A stretch of DNA of 5,502 bases from an uncultured Prevotella sp. (lineage in GTDB: Bacteria; Bacteroidota; Bacteroidia; Bacteroidales; Bacteroidaceae): the NCBI GenBank assembly GCA_900544825.1, contig UQWP01000113.1, forward strand, positions 1-5,502. The letters are read 5' to 3'. A program made the translations under genes and the position numbers. Below are positions 1 to 4,166 of the stretch, piece after piece. The notes under the pieces are model-generated. The model worked only from the letters and a program-made list of their open reading frames with translations, was not told the DNA's origin and did no database searches. How positions within the stretch are numbered: position 1 is the stretch's first letter; the number at the start of each line of letters is the position of its first letter.

Positions 1-63
1 ACCTTTTGACCTTTTGACCTTTTGACCTTTTGACCTTTTGACCTTTTGACCTTTTGACCTTTT
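1..63. repeat. 8-bp tandem repeat array, cut by the window edge
   Basis: Seven exact copies of CTTTTGAC occupy 3-58, followed by a partial copy CTTTT at 59-63. The two bases before position 3 (AC) also fit the unit, so the array continues beyond the left edge and its true copy number is unknown. The copies show no divergence, which suggests recent or ongoing slippage. The 8-bp unit is not a multiple of three, so copy-number change would shift frame if the array lay in a gene, but no convincing coding frame crosses it here. Confidence 0.95.
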
Positions 64-82
64 CTGCCAGGGGGCAGAAAAG
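59..82. repeat. Perfect 10-bp inverted repeat (hairpin) abutting the tandem array
   Basis: CTTTTCTGCC at 59-68 is perfectly complementary to GGCAGAAAAG at 73-82, leaving a 4-base AGGG loop. The left arm begins with the last partial repeat unit. No T-run follows on either strand, so it is not a canonical intrinsic terminator. A C-rich stretch (86-105) follows immediately. It could be the end of an upstream transcription unit or part of a repeated element. Confidence 0.85.
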
Positions 83-107
83 CATCCCTCCCCCCTCCTC
101 GCCCCTT

Positions 108-174
108 TTCCTACGTCGCCACGTAGCAATTCCTGCGTCGCCACGTAATATTTCCTACGTCGCGACGCAGGAAA
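108..174. repeat. Three tandem 22-bp hairpin-forming units
   Basis: Units start at 108, 130 and 152, each opening with TTCCTRCGTCGC. Each is itself an inverted repeat. Unit 1 pairs CTACGT (111-116) with ACGTAG (121-126) around CGCC. Unit 2 pairs TGCGT (134-138) with ACGTA (143-147), with one G-U. Unit 3 pairs TTTCCTACGT (151-160) with ACGCAGGAAA (165-174) around CGCG, with one A-C mismatch. The tandem short palindromes resemble REP/BIME-type extragenic elements. A cluster of protein-binding sites is an alternative. Confidence 0.85.
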
Positions 175-216
175 TGGCAGATCTATCGAAGGGGATTTCA
201 TGCCTCACATCACAAC

Positions 217-249
217 TGCCGGGACAAGGCGATTCAAATGCCGGGACAA
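217..249 (+). promoter_or_regulatory. Candidate two-site operator upstream of the smalltalk-HU promoter
   Basis: The 11-mer TGCCGGGACAA occurs exactly at 217-227 and again at 239-249. The sites are 22 bp start to start, about two helical turns, so both face the same side of the DNA. The second ends 3 bp before the predicted -33 element. The position suits an activator contacting RNA polymerase, or a repressor. The repeat is seen directly; the binding role and the regulator are inferred. Confidence 0.55.
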
Positions 250-252
250 CTA

Positions 253-283
253 TTGCATTTCGCCCAAAAATGTTGTATCTTTG
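253..283 (+). promoter_or_regulatory. Bacteroidota-type promoter for smalltalk-HU
   Basis: The -7 element TATCTTTG (276-283) matches the Bacteroidota consensus TAnnTTTG. TTG at 253-255 serves as a -33 element with a 20-bp spacer, which is in the usual range. Transcription would start at about 289-292, giving a 5' leader of roughly 110 nt before the smalltalk start codon. Confidence 0.75.
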
Positions 284-307
284 CATTGTCAATGAAACTC
301 ATTGATG

Positions 308-357
308 GGGCTCTCTGACGGGCAGGATACCGCGGAACTGCAGGGAGGTGACGCCCG
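308..357 (+). promoter_or_regulatory. Structured 5' leader of the smalltalk-HU transcript
   Basis: CUCUCUG (311-317) can pair with CAGGGAG (341-347), seven pairs including one G-U. GCCC at 353-356 can pair either with GGGC at 308-311, extending a long hairpin, or within CGGGC at 319-323 as a 5-bp alternative. The leader also contains the self-complementary CCGCGG (330-335) and CTGCAG (338-343). It is more G+C-rich than the A-rich start-codon region after it. I recognise no known riboswitch class, so a regulatory role is inferred only from folding potential and position. Confidence 0.35.
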
Positions 358-402
358 ATACAGAAACTGGATTATTCACTAAAAAGAAAGGAATGAAAAG
401 AA

Positions 403-495
403 ATGAAAAAGGAAACCTGGAAATCAATTCTGCAGATCATCGTGACTGTACTCACTGCACTCTGCACATCACTCGGAGTTACGAGCTGCATGTAG
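403..495 (+). CDS. Smalltalk family ultra-small protein
   Basis: A 30-residue ORF beginning MKKETWKSILQIIVTVLTAL and ending in TSCM. The Lys-rich N-terminus, Trp6, a hydrophobic segment at about 9-25 and the near-terminal T-S-C motif match the Bacteroidota 'smalltalk protein' family as I recall it; family function is unknown. The hydrophobic stretch suggests one membrane-inserted helix, though Cys20 and Cys29 also stand out. The start lies after an A-rich, Bacteroidota-style leader (381-402). It sits 103 nt upstream of the HU-like gene and is probably co-transcribed with it. In many Bacteroides loci I recall HU, then smalltalk, then an N-acetylmuramoyl-alanine amidase; here smalltalk comes first and no amidase is present. 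Confidence 0.85.
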   Translation: MKKETWKSILQIIVTVLTALCTSLGVTSCM

Positions 496-496
496 T

Positions 497-521
497 GCTC
501 GAATCTTTCACGATATCGAGC
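497..521 (+). other. Intergenic hairpin between smalltalk and the HU-like gene
   Basis: GCTCGA (497-502) pairs with TCGAGC (516-521). ATC/GAT (503-505 and 512-514) adds three inner pairs next to a bulged A, around a 6-nt loop. It starts one base after the smalltalk stop codon and has no T-run, so full termination is unlikely. It may stabilise or mark a processing point in the two-gene mRNA. The rest of the spacer (522-598) is A+T-rich with no promoter core that I can see. Confidence 0.5.
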
Positions 522-569
522 TAGACTGAAACTGAATTAACCACAGAAATCGAGTTTATTAAAATTTAA

Positions 570-579
570 ATTATTCACT
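570..579 (+). promoter_or_regulatory. Shared pre-start element (second copy; first at 371-380)
   Basis: ATTATTCACT occurs at 371-380, 22 bases before the smalltalk ATG, and at 570-579, 19 bases before the HU-like ATG. Both copies are followed by an A-run, and both are preceded further upstream by ACAGAAA (360-366 and 544-550). The matched placement suggests a duplicated translation-initiation region or a shared regulatory target. The repeat is observed; its function is inferred. Confidence 0.4.
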
Positions 580-598
580 TTAAAAAACTATTTGAATT

Positions 599-1198
599 AT
601 GGGTATCAAAGTAAAAGCTATCGAGCGCAACGTCGCTTTTGAGAAGGGTAAGCAGAAGTGGGCATACGTAATGCAGGCAGACCTCTACGGTCAGCTTACC
701 CAGAGTAAGGTTATCGAGGAAGCTGCCGTACGCAGCGGACTCGCCAAGCAGGTGATCAACGCTGCCTGGGGCGCCATCGGAGCAGTCATCACCGCATGGG
801 CCACTGAGGGTCACTCCGTGGCTGTGCCGGGACTCGGCTCCCTCCGATTCGGTCTGAACTCTACCGCCGTAGAGGATGTGAACAAGGTGAGCAGCTCGCT
901 CATCAACCGCCGCTACATCATCTTCGTGCCTAACGCCGACATCAAGGAGGAGCTCGCCAAGACCAGCGTCAACATCACCTGCTACGACCGCTACGGCAAG
1001 ATCGTGAAGCAGGTTACCTCTGCCGACAAGAACGACACCGGGGAGGGCGACAACAAGGATAACACCAACCAGGGCGGAGGTACTTCGCAGGAAGGTGGCG
1101 GAACCAACCAGGGAGGTGACTCCAGCCAGGGTGGCGGAACTTCTCAGGGTGGCGGCACTACCGAAGGCGAAGGTAACGGCGACAACGTAGATCTCTAG
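599..1198 (+). CDS. HU-related DNA-binding protein with Gly-rich C-terminal tail
   Basis: A 199-residue protein whose residues 1-130 resemble the Bacteroidota HU-related family (TIGR01201-like; 'HU-HIG', an HU domain fused to wHTH, Ig or a Gly-rich motif). HU family members bind DNA as dimers and bend or compact it. Visible hallmarks are a helical N-terminal half (QLTQSKVIEEAAVRSGL), the HU-type V-x-V-P-G-L-G-S-L-R-F-G turn near residues 75-86, and basic residues around Arg104-Arg105 before a beta strand. Canonical HU is about 90 residues, so this is a long variant. From about residue 145 it becomes an acidic, low-complexity Gly/Ser/Thr/Gln tail with near-hexapeptide repeats (159-189), probably disordered. 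It is likely co-transcribed with smalltalk and ends at a strong terminator. The ATG is preceded only by A/T-rich sequence with no Shine-Dalgarno, typical of the phylum. A nucleoid or mobile-element role cannot be decided from the sequence. Confidence 0.88.
   Translation: MGIKVKAIERNVAFEKGKQKWAYVMQADLYGQLTQSKVIEEAAVRSGLAKQVINAAWGAIGAVITAWATEGHSVAVPGLGSLRFGLNSTAVEDVNKVSSSLINRRYIIFVPNADIKEELAKTSVNITCYDRYGKIVKQVTSADKNDTGEGDNKDNTNQGGGTSQEGGGTNQGGDSSQGGGTSQGGGTTEGEGNGDNVDL
1073..1165 (+). repeat. In-frame Gly-rich hexapeptide repeats in the HU-like tail
   Basis: Five degenerate units of about 18 bp encode GGGTSQ(E), GGGTNQ, GGDSSQ, GGGTSQ and GGGTTE (residues 159-189). The period is 6 residues, so gain or loss of a unit keeps frame. 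Synonymous differences between units (GGCGGA, GGTGGC, GGAGGT) show the array is not a fresh duplication and is maintained at protein level. Confidence 0.85.
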
Positions 1199-1216
1199 AA
1201 ACATTGTAGATCTCTA
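1187..1216 (+). repeat. Short duplication of the HU-like gene's 3' end
   Basis: GTAGATCTCTA occurs at 1187-1197, covering the last codons and part of the stop, and again at 1206-1216 just past the gene, 19 bp apart. The second copy lies between the stop codon and the terminator stem. It looks like a vestigial tandem duplication across the stop codon; chance is possible for an 11-mer but unlikely at this spacing. Confidence 0.7.
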
Positions 1217-1224
1217 AAATCATC

Positions 1225-1274
1225 AAGGTGTGCCAGATCACAAGGAAGTGAATCTGGCGCACCTTCTTTTTTTG
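1225..1274 (+). terminator. Intrinsic terminator after the HU-like gene
   Basis: A 14-bp stem pairs 1225-1238 (AAGGTGTGCCAGAT) with 1252-1265 (ATCTGGCGCACCTT), with one U-G wobble. CAC/GTG (1239-1241 and 1248-1250) can add pairs inside the loop. It is followed by seven T residues at 1267-1273. It lies 26 bases after the HU-like stop and ends that transcription unit. Confidence 0.92.
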
Positions 1275-1336
1275 TCTTTTTCTCCTCAAAAATGGTCTTT
1301 TTGGAAAAACCTCATTCTTTATTCAAGTTTTTTTCG

Positions 1337-1344
1337 TACCTTTG
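1337..1344 (+). promoter_or_regulatory. Promoter -7 element for the phosphoesterase operon
   Basis: TACCTTTG matches the Bacteroidota -7 consensus TAnnTTTG and lies 71 bases before the phosphoesterase ATG, predicting a 5' leader of about 65 nt. The -33 region (about 1313-1317) has no clear TTTG, so strength is uncertain. The stretch 1275-1415 otherwise contains only T-rich sequence. Confidence 0.65.
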
Positions 1345-1415
1345 CACACGAAATCAATAGACTAGAATTTCAAACAGACTGGATATTAATATGTATTTAA
1401 AATAAGGTATAAGAT

Positions 1416-2234
1416 ATGAAATCTCACATTAAAATGTATCTACTTGTCTGTATCGCCGCCCTGCTCCTTACGGGCTGCGATACCGTATTCGATGTTCACC
1501 CTTACGATGTTCGCGTAAAGGGCGAAACCAATCTGAATGCCAAGAACATACAGAAGATAGAGCAGACGGTGAAGAGCAAGGATACCATCCGGTTTGCCGT
1601 GATCAGCGACAGTCACCAGTGGCTCGACGACCTGCAGAAGGCGGTTAATGACATCAACAGCCGCCAAGACAGCATCGACTTCGTAATCCACTGCGGCGAC
1701 ATCTCCGACTTCGGCGCTACCCGCGAAATGAAGTGGACACGAGAAAAAATGCTGAAACTCAAGATGCCTTCGGTGGTACTGCTGGGCAACCACGACTGTC
1801 TGGGCACGGGCAACCAGACCTACGAGGCCATCTACGGCAATCCCGACTTCAGCTTCATCGCCGGAAAGGTAAAGTTCGTTTGCCTCAACACCAATGCCAT
1901 CGAGTATGACTACTCCCGTCCGGTGCCTAACTTCGACTTCATGGAGGCGGAACGCTCTGCCGATTCGCTCGACTTCGACCGCACCGTGGTGTGCATGCAT
2001 GCACCTCCCTACTCCGAGCAGTTTAACAACAACGTAGCGAAGGTATTCAATTATTACATCCACGATTTTCCTCGCCTGCTGTTCTGCCTGGACGGTCACG
2101 GTCATCATACCAAGACGGAAGACCTTTACAACAACGGCACCCTGTTCTATATGGCAAGCAGCGTACACTTCCGTCAATATTACATTTTCACCATCACACC
2201 AAAGGATTATCATGTTGAAGTCATCGATTTTTAA
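1416..2234 (+). CDS. Calcineurin-like metallophosphatase, predicted lipoprotein
   Basis: A 272-residue member of the calcineurin-like metallophosphatase superfamily, which uses a two-metal centre to hydrolyse phosphate esters; the substrate here is unknown. The N-terminus is a lipoprotein signal (hydrophobic 7-18, lipobox L18-T19-G20-C21), so the mature enzyme should be anchored in the envelope by lipidated Cys21. The family's five motifs appear in order: D65-S-H67, G94-D95, G124-N-H-D127, H195 in a CMHAPP context, and G227-H228-G-H230. The metal-binding set therefore looks complete and the enzyme probably active. It is first in a likely operon with a secreted protein and a Fur-family regulator; its end overlaps the next gene by 23 bp. 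The start is chosen because it gives an intact lipoprotein signal; Met7 would remove its charged N-region. Confidence 0.9.
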   Translation: MKSHIKMYLLVCIAALLLTGCDTVFDVHPYDVRVKGETNLNAKNIQKIEQTVKSKDTIRFAVISDSHQWLDDLQKAVNDINSRQDSIDFVIHCGDISDFGATREMKWTREKMLKLKMPSVVLLGNHDCLGTGNQTYEAIYGNPDFSFIAGKVKFVCLNTNAIEYDYSRPVPNFDFMEAERSADSLDFDRTVVCMHAPPYSEQFNNNVAKVFNYYIHDFPRLLFCLDGHGHHTKTEDLYNNGTLFYMASSVHFRQYYIFTITPKDYHVEVIDF

Positions 2235-2925
2235 GTTCAGTATATGGGCGCTCCTCCTGCTATCGGCAAGCACAACGGCAAGCGCCGGCGAGGAGGGGTT
2301 AGGAAAGGAAAATTTAGGAAAGGAGAGTTCAGGAAAGGAGAGTTCAGAAGAAGATTCACTCACCCGATACGACAGGCACATCCTCCGCTATCGCAAACAC
2401 TGGGATGTGCTGATGCCTACGCAGAGCGTGATACAGACCTGCGGCAACATGGGTATCATCTCGCTGGGTATCGGATGGGACTACGGCAAGCGAAGCCAGT
2501 GGGAGACGCATCTACTCTTCGGCATCGTTCCGAAATATGATTCGGATGAAGTAAAAATGACTATCACGCTAAAGGAGAACTTCATTCCCTGGCGAAAGGA
2601 CTGGGGAAAGGGATGGCAGTTTGAACCCCTGGAATGCACGCTGTACCTGAACACGGTGCTAGGTCACGATTTCTGGACAAAGCAGCCTACCAAATACGAG
2701 AGCGGATATTATCCCTTCTCTACCCGAATCCGCCCGAATCTGGGATTTGGCGAACGGTTTACGTATCAGATTCCGAACAACAGGCGCAAGCGCGTGAAGA
2801 GCCTCACGCTCTTCTATGAGTTGAGTACGAATGATATCTATTTCATGCGATTCTACCGCAACGGCAATGCCGGTTTCTGGGATGTCTTCGGACTGTCGTT
2901 TGGCGCAAAAATGCAGATACTCTAA
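2212..2925 (+). CDS. Secreted beta-rich protein of unknown function (possible outer-membrane protein)
   Basis: I do not recognise this 237-residue protein. It has a clear Sec signal peptide (K3-K8 charged region, hydrophobic 11-18, A23-S24-A25 cleavage site). A charged low-complexity spacer follows (30-48) with three 5-residue repeats, GKENL, GKESS, GKESS. The remainder is rich in aromatic and alternating hydrophobic segments (for example SLGIGWDYG, WETHLLFGIVPKY, SLTLFYELSTNDIYF and a final strand FGLSFGAKMQIL), consistent with a small outer-membrane beta-barrel or secreted beta protein. Its start overlaps the phosphoesterase gene by 23 bp in another frame; AAAGGA at 2201-2206 is a plausible ribosome binding site, and the overlap suggests translational coupling. 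The pairing implies a joint envelope role with the phosphoesterase, which is inference. Confidence 0.75.
   Translation: MLKSSIFKFSIWALLLLSASTTASAGEEGLGKENLGKESSGKESSEEDSLTRYDRHILRYRKHWDVLMPTQSVIQTCGNMGIISLGIGWDYGKRSQWETHLLFGIVPKYDSDEVKMTITLKENFIPWRKDWGKGWQFEPLECTLYLNTVLGHDFWTKQPTKYESGYYPFSTRIRPNLGFGERFTYQIPNNRRKRVKSLTLFYELSTNDIYFMRFYRNGNAGFWDVFGLSFGAKMQIL
2301..2345 (+). repeat. Three 15-bp in-frame repeats in the secreted protein
   Basis: The unit AGGAAAGGAGAGTTC is exact at 2316-2330 and 2331-2345, with a slightly diverged copy at 2301-2315 and a decayed partial after 2346. It encodes repeats of the type GKESS just behind the signal peptide. Near-identical adjacent copies suggest recent slippage; 15 bp keeps the frame, so spacer length could vary between strains. 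Confidence 0.9.
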
Positions 2926-2945
2926 GTTATTTTAAAAGAAAAAAG

Positions 2946-3371
2946 ATGGAAACAGAAGAGATTGTCCATAAGCTGGAGGCGAAGGGCATCAAGCCCACCT
3001 CCAACCGCATACTGGTGATGAAGACGCTGGCGAATGAGCAGAATCCGCTGAGTCTGAAGGATTTGGAGCAGAAGATGGTATCGATGGATAAGTCGAGCAT
3101 CTTCCGCACGCTGACGCTCTTTCTGGAGCATGATGCCGTTCATGCTTTCGAGGATGGAAGAGGGGTATTGAACTACGAACTGTGTGAGGAGGAGGGAGAG
3201 TGTGATCATCATGATGGTCATATTCATTTCTACTGCGAATCGTGCCACCGTTCGTTCTGCATGGAGGATATTCATATTCCGAGTTTCGAATTGCCGGAGG
3301 GTTTCTATCCTCACTCCGTCTCCTTCGTCATCAAGGGAGAATGCCCTGAGTGTAGGAAGAGGCATCGCTGA
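2946..3371 (+). CDS. Fur-family metal-dependent transcriptional repressor
   Basis: A 141-residue protein of usual Fur length. Residues 1-75 form the winged-helix DNA-binding domain, with G14-I-K-P-T-S-N-R21 at the start and a recognition-helix segment S50-S-I-F-R-T-L-T-L-F59. Residues 76-141 are the dimerisation and metal domain: a His-rich segment H88-H-D-G-H-I-H94 and two CxxC pairs (C97/C100 and C133/C136) forming the structural zinc site. Whether the sensed signal is zinc, iron or peroxide (Zur, Fur or PerR type) cannot be read from the sequence. It starts 20 bp after the secreted-protein gene with no promoter core between them, so it is probably the last gene of that operon. The intervening A-rich stretch (2937-2945) acts as the ribosome landing site. 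A terminator follows. Confidence 0.9.
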   Translation: METEEIVHKLEAKGIKPTSNRILVMKTLANEQNPLSLKDLEQKMVSMDKSSIFRTLTLFLEHDAVHAFEDGRGVLNYELCEEEGECDHHDGHIHFYCESCHRSFCMEDIHIPSFELPEGFYPHSVSFVIKGECPECRKRHR

Positions 3372-3420
3372 AAGCAATGCATATTCAAAAGAATAGGCAT
3401 CGCTGAAAGCAATGCCTATT
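3361..3420 (+). repeat. Tandem duplication of the fur 3' end, second copy palindromic
   Basis: GGCATCGCTGAAAGCAATGC occurs exactly at 3361-3380, spanning the stop codon, and at 3396-3415, a 35-bp offset. The second copy sits in a larger palindrome: 3392-3404 pairs with 3408-3420 (13-bp stem, one C-A mismatch, GAA loop). The first copy can form a shorter version. The duplicate is noncoding and lies just before the terminator. Confidence 0.88.
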
Positions 3421-3425
3421 ACAAA

Positions 3426-3465
3426 AAAAAGCTCCGAAGAAAGATGAACTTCTTCGGAGCTTTTT
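3426..3465. terminator. Bidirectional intrinsic terminator between fur and tRNA-Lys
   Basis: A perfect 16-bp stem (AAAAAGCTCCGAAGAA at 3426-3441 with 3450-3465) surrounds an 8-nt loop. T5 (3461-3465) gives a U-tract for plus-strand transcripts from the fur operon. A8 at 3423-3430 gives a U-tract for the minus-strand tRNA, whose 3' end lies two bases away. It therefore closes two convergent units. Confidence 0.93.
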
Positions 3466-3466
3466 G

Positions 3467-3539
3467 TACACCCTTAGGGATTCGAACCCTAGACCCACTG
3501 ATTAAGAGTCAGTTGCTCTACCAACTGAGCTAAGGGTGC
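3467..3539 (-). tRNA. tRNA-Lys (anticodon CUU)
   Basis: Read on the minus strand, the 73-nt sequence folds as a complete cloverleaf. It has an acceptor stem GCACCCT/AGGGTGT, a D-arm GCTC...GAGC, an anticodon stem ACTGA/TCAGT with loop CTCTTAA (anticodon CTT, reading AAG), a 5-nt variable loop, and a T-arm TAGGG-TTCGAAT-CCCTA. The first acceptor pair is G1-U72, a wobble rather than Watson-Crick. The discriminator is A73. CCA is not encoded in full (genomic CAA follows), so it must be added enzymatically. The terminator begins immediately downstream. Confidence 0.96.
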
Positions 3540-3578
3540 AGCAAGCTTGGCATTCGAGTTATTTCTCAAAAGCGGGTG

Positions 3579-3610
3579 CAAAGGTACAGCTTTTTTCTGA
3601 TACCACCAAA
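3579..3610 (-). promoter_or_regulatory. Promoter for tRNA-Lys
   Basis: On the minus strand a -33 TTTG (3607-3610) and a -7 TACCTTTG (3579-3586) are separated by 20 bp, a full match to the Bacteroidota consensus. Transcription would start about 35 bases before the mature tRNA 5' end, leaving a leader for RNase P to remove. Confidence 0.85.
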
Positions 3611-3680
3611 TTTTTCGGCAACTTTTTTCTTTTTTATGCGCATTTTTCTGATTTTCCATACATTTTCAAGAGAAAAAGTG

Positions 3681-3688
3681 TATCTTTG
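3681..3688 (+). promoter_or_regulatory. Promoter -7 element for DUF486 gene and O-acetylhomoserine sulfhydrylase
   Basis: TATCTTTG matches TAnnTTTG and lies 49 bases before the DUF486 start codon, back to back with the tRNA promoter. No clear TTTG is present at -33; the region is T-rich (3621-3667). The interval 3611-3680 shows no other structure. Confidence 0.65.
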
Positions 3689-3737
3689 CAGCCACTTATA
3701 CATTATTTATATAGAGCATCAAAGAACATAAGAGAAT

Positions 3738-4106
3738 ATGAACGGAATATACACTATCCTGCTCCTCGTGCTGAGCAACATCTTCATGACGCTCGCATGG
3801 TATGGACATCTCAAACTCCAGCAGACGGGCACCAGCAGCAACTGGCCGCTCATCGGAGTCATCGCCTTCAGTTGGGCGATAGCCTTCTTCGAATACTGCT
3901 GTCAGGTACCAGCCAACCGTATCGGATTCATCGACAACGGTGGTCCATTCAATCTGGTACAGCTCAAAGTGATACAAGAGTGCGTATCGCTCATCGTCTT
4001 CGCCATCATCGCCAACATCCTCTTCCAGGGGCAGGGCCTGCATTGGAATCACTTTGCCGCATTCGTATGCCTCATCGCTGCCGTCTATTTCGTCTTTATG
4101 AAATAG
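3738..4106 (+). CDS. DMT-family DUF486 small membrane protein
   Basis: A 122-residue protein that fits the DUF486 family in the drug/metabolite transporter clan. Four predicted transmembrane helices lie at about 3-22, 37-55, 78-96 and 104-121. Family-like signatures are S13-N-I-F-M-T-L-A-W-Y-G-H24 in helix 1, F51-E-Y-C at the end of helix 2, and the strongly conserved-looking Q56-V-P-A-N-R-I-G63 with L76-K-V-I-Q-E81 in the loop and start of helix 3. Transport activity and substrate are not established for the family as far as I know, so no function is assigned. The start follows a weak AAGAG ribosome site (3730-3734). The next gene begins 60 bp downstream with no promoter core between, so the two are probably co-transcribed. 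A larger ORF in another frame over this region is a shadow. Confidence 0.9.
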   Translation: MNGIYTILLLVLSNIFMTLAWYGHLKLQQTGTSSNWPLIGVIAFSWAIAFFEYCCQVPANRIGFIDNGGPFNLVQLKVIQECVSLIVFAIIANILFQGQGLHWNHFAAFVCLIAAVYFVFMK

Positions 4107-4166
4107 ATGAAGGTTACTCACAGAGAAGAACAATTATAACAACATAAAATAAAATAATAACCGACA

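Noticed and set aside
59..82. Intrinsic terminator of an upstream gene
   Set aside because: The stem is perfect but no T-run follows it on either strand, so I list it only as an inverted repeat.
83..105. G-quadruplex on the minus strand
   Set aside because: The C-rich stretch gives only three runs of three or more G on the minus strand, so a stable four-tract structure is not clearly supported.
1..174. CRISPR array
   Set aside because: Repeat units are 8 or 22 bp and contiguous, with no unique spacers between them.
54..305. 83-codon plus-strand ORF over the repeat region
   Set aside because: It runs through a tandem repeat, hairpins, the operator-like repeats and the promoter; composition is set by repeats and there is no ribosome site or recognisable domain.
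575..1204. 209-codon minus-strand ORF antisense to the HU-like gene
   Set aside because: Its low-complexity sequence mirrors the Gly-rich repeats and HU codon pattern; the plus strand has family motifs, promoter and terminator.
1440..2381. 313-codon minus-strand ORF opposite the phosphoesterase
   Set aside because: The plus strand carries a complete lipobox and all metallophosphatase motifs; the antisense product has no recognisable features.
3200..3220. Palindromic operator inside fur
   Set aside because: The ATCATGAT symmetry is explained by codons for the His/Asp-rich metal-binding segment, and it lies within the coding sequence.
3536..4147. 203-codon plus-strand ORF overlapping the DUF486 gene
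   Set aside because: It starts inside the tRNA gene region, crosses the promoter, and its product looks like a frame-shifted read of the membrane protein.
4107..4166. SAM riboswitch or separate promoter before metY
   Set aside because: The 60-bp gap is A-rich, too short for a SAM riboswitch, and has no TAnnTTTG core.
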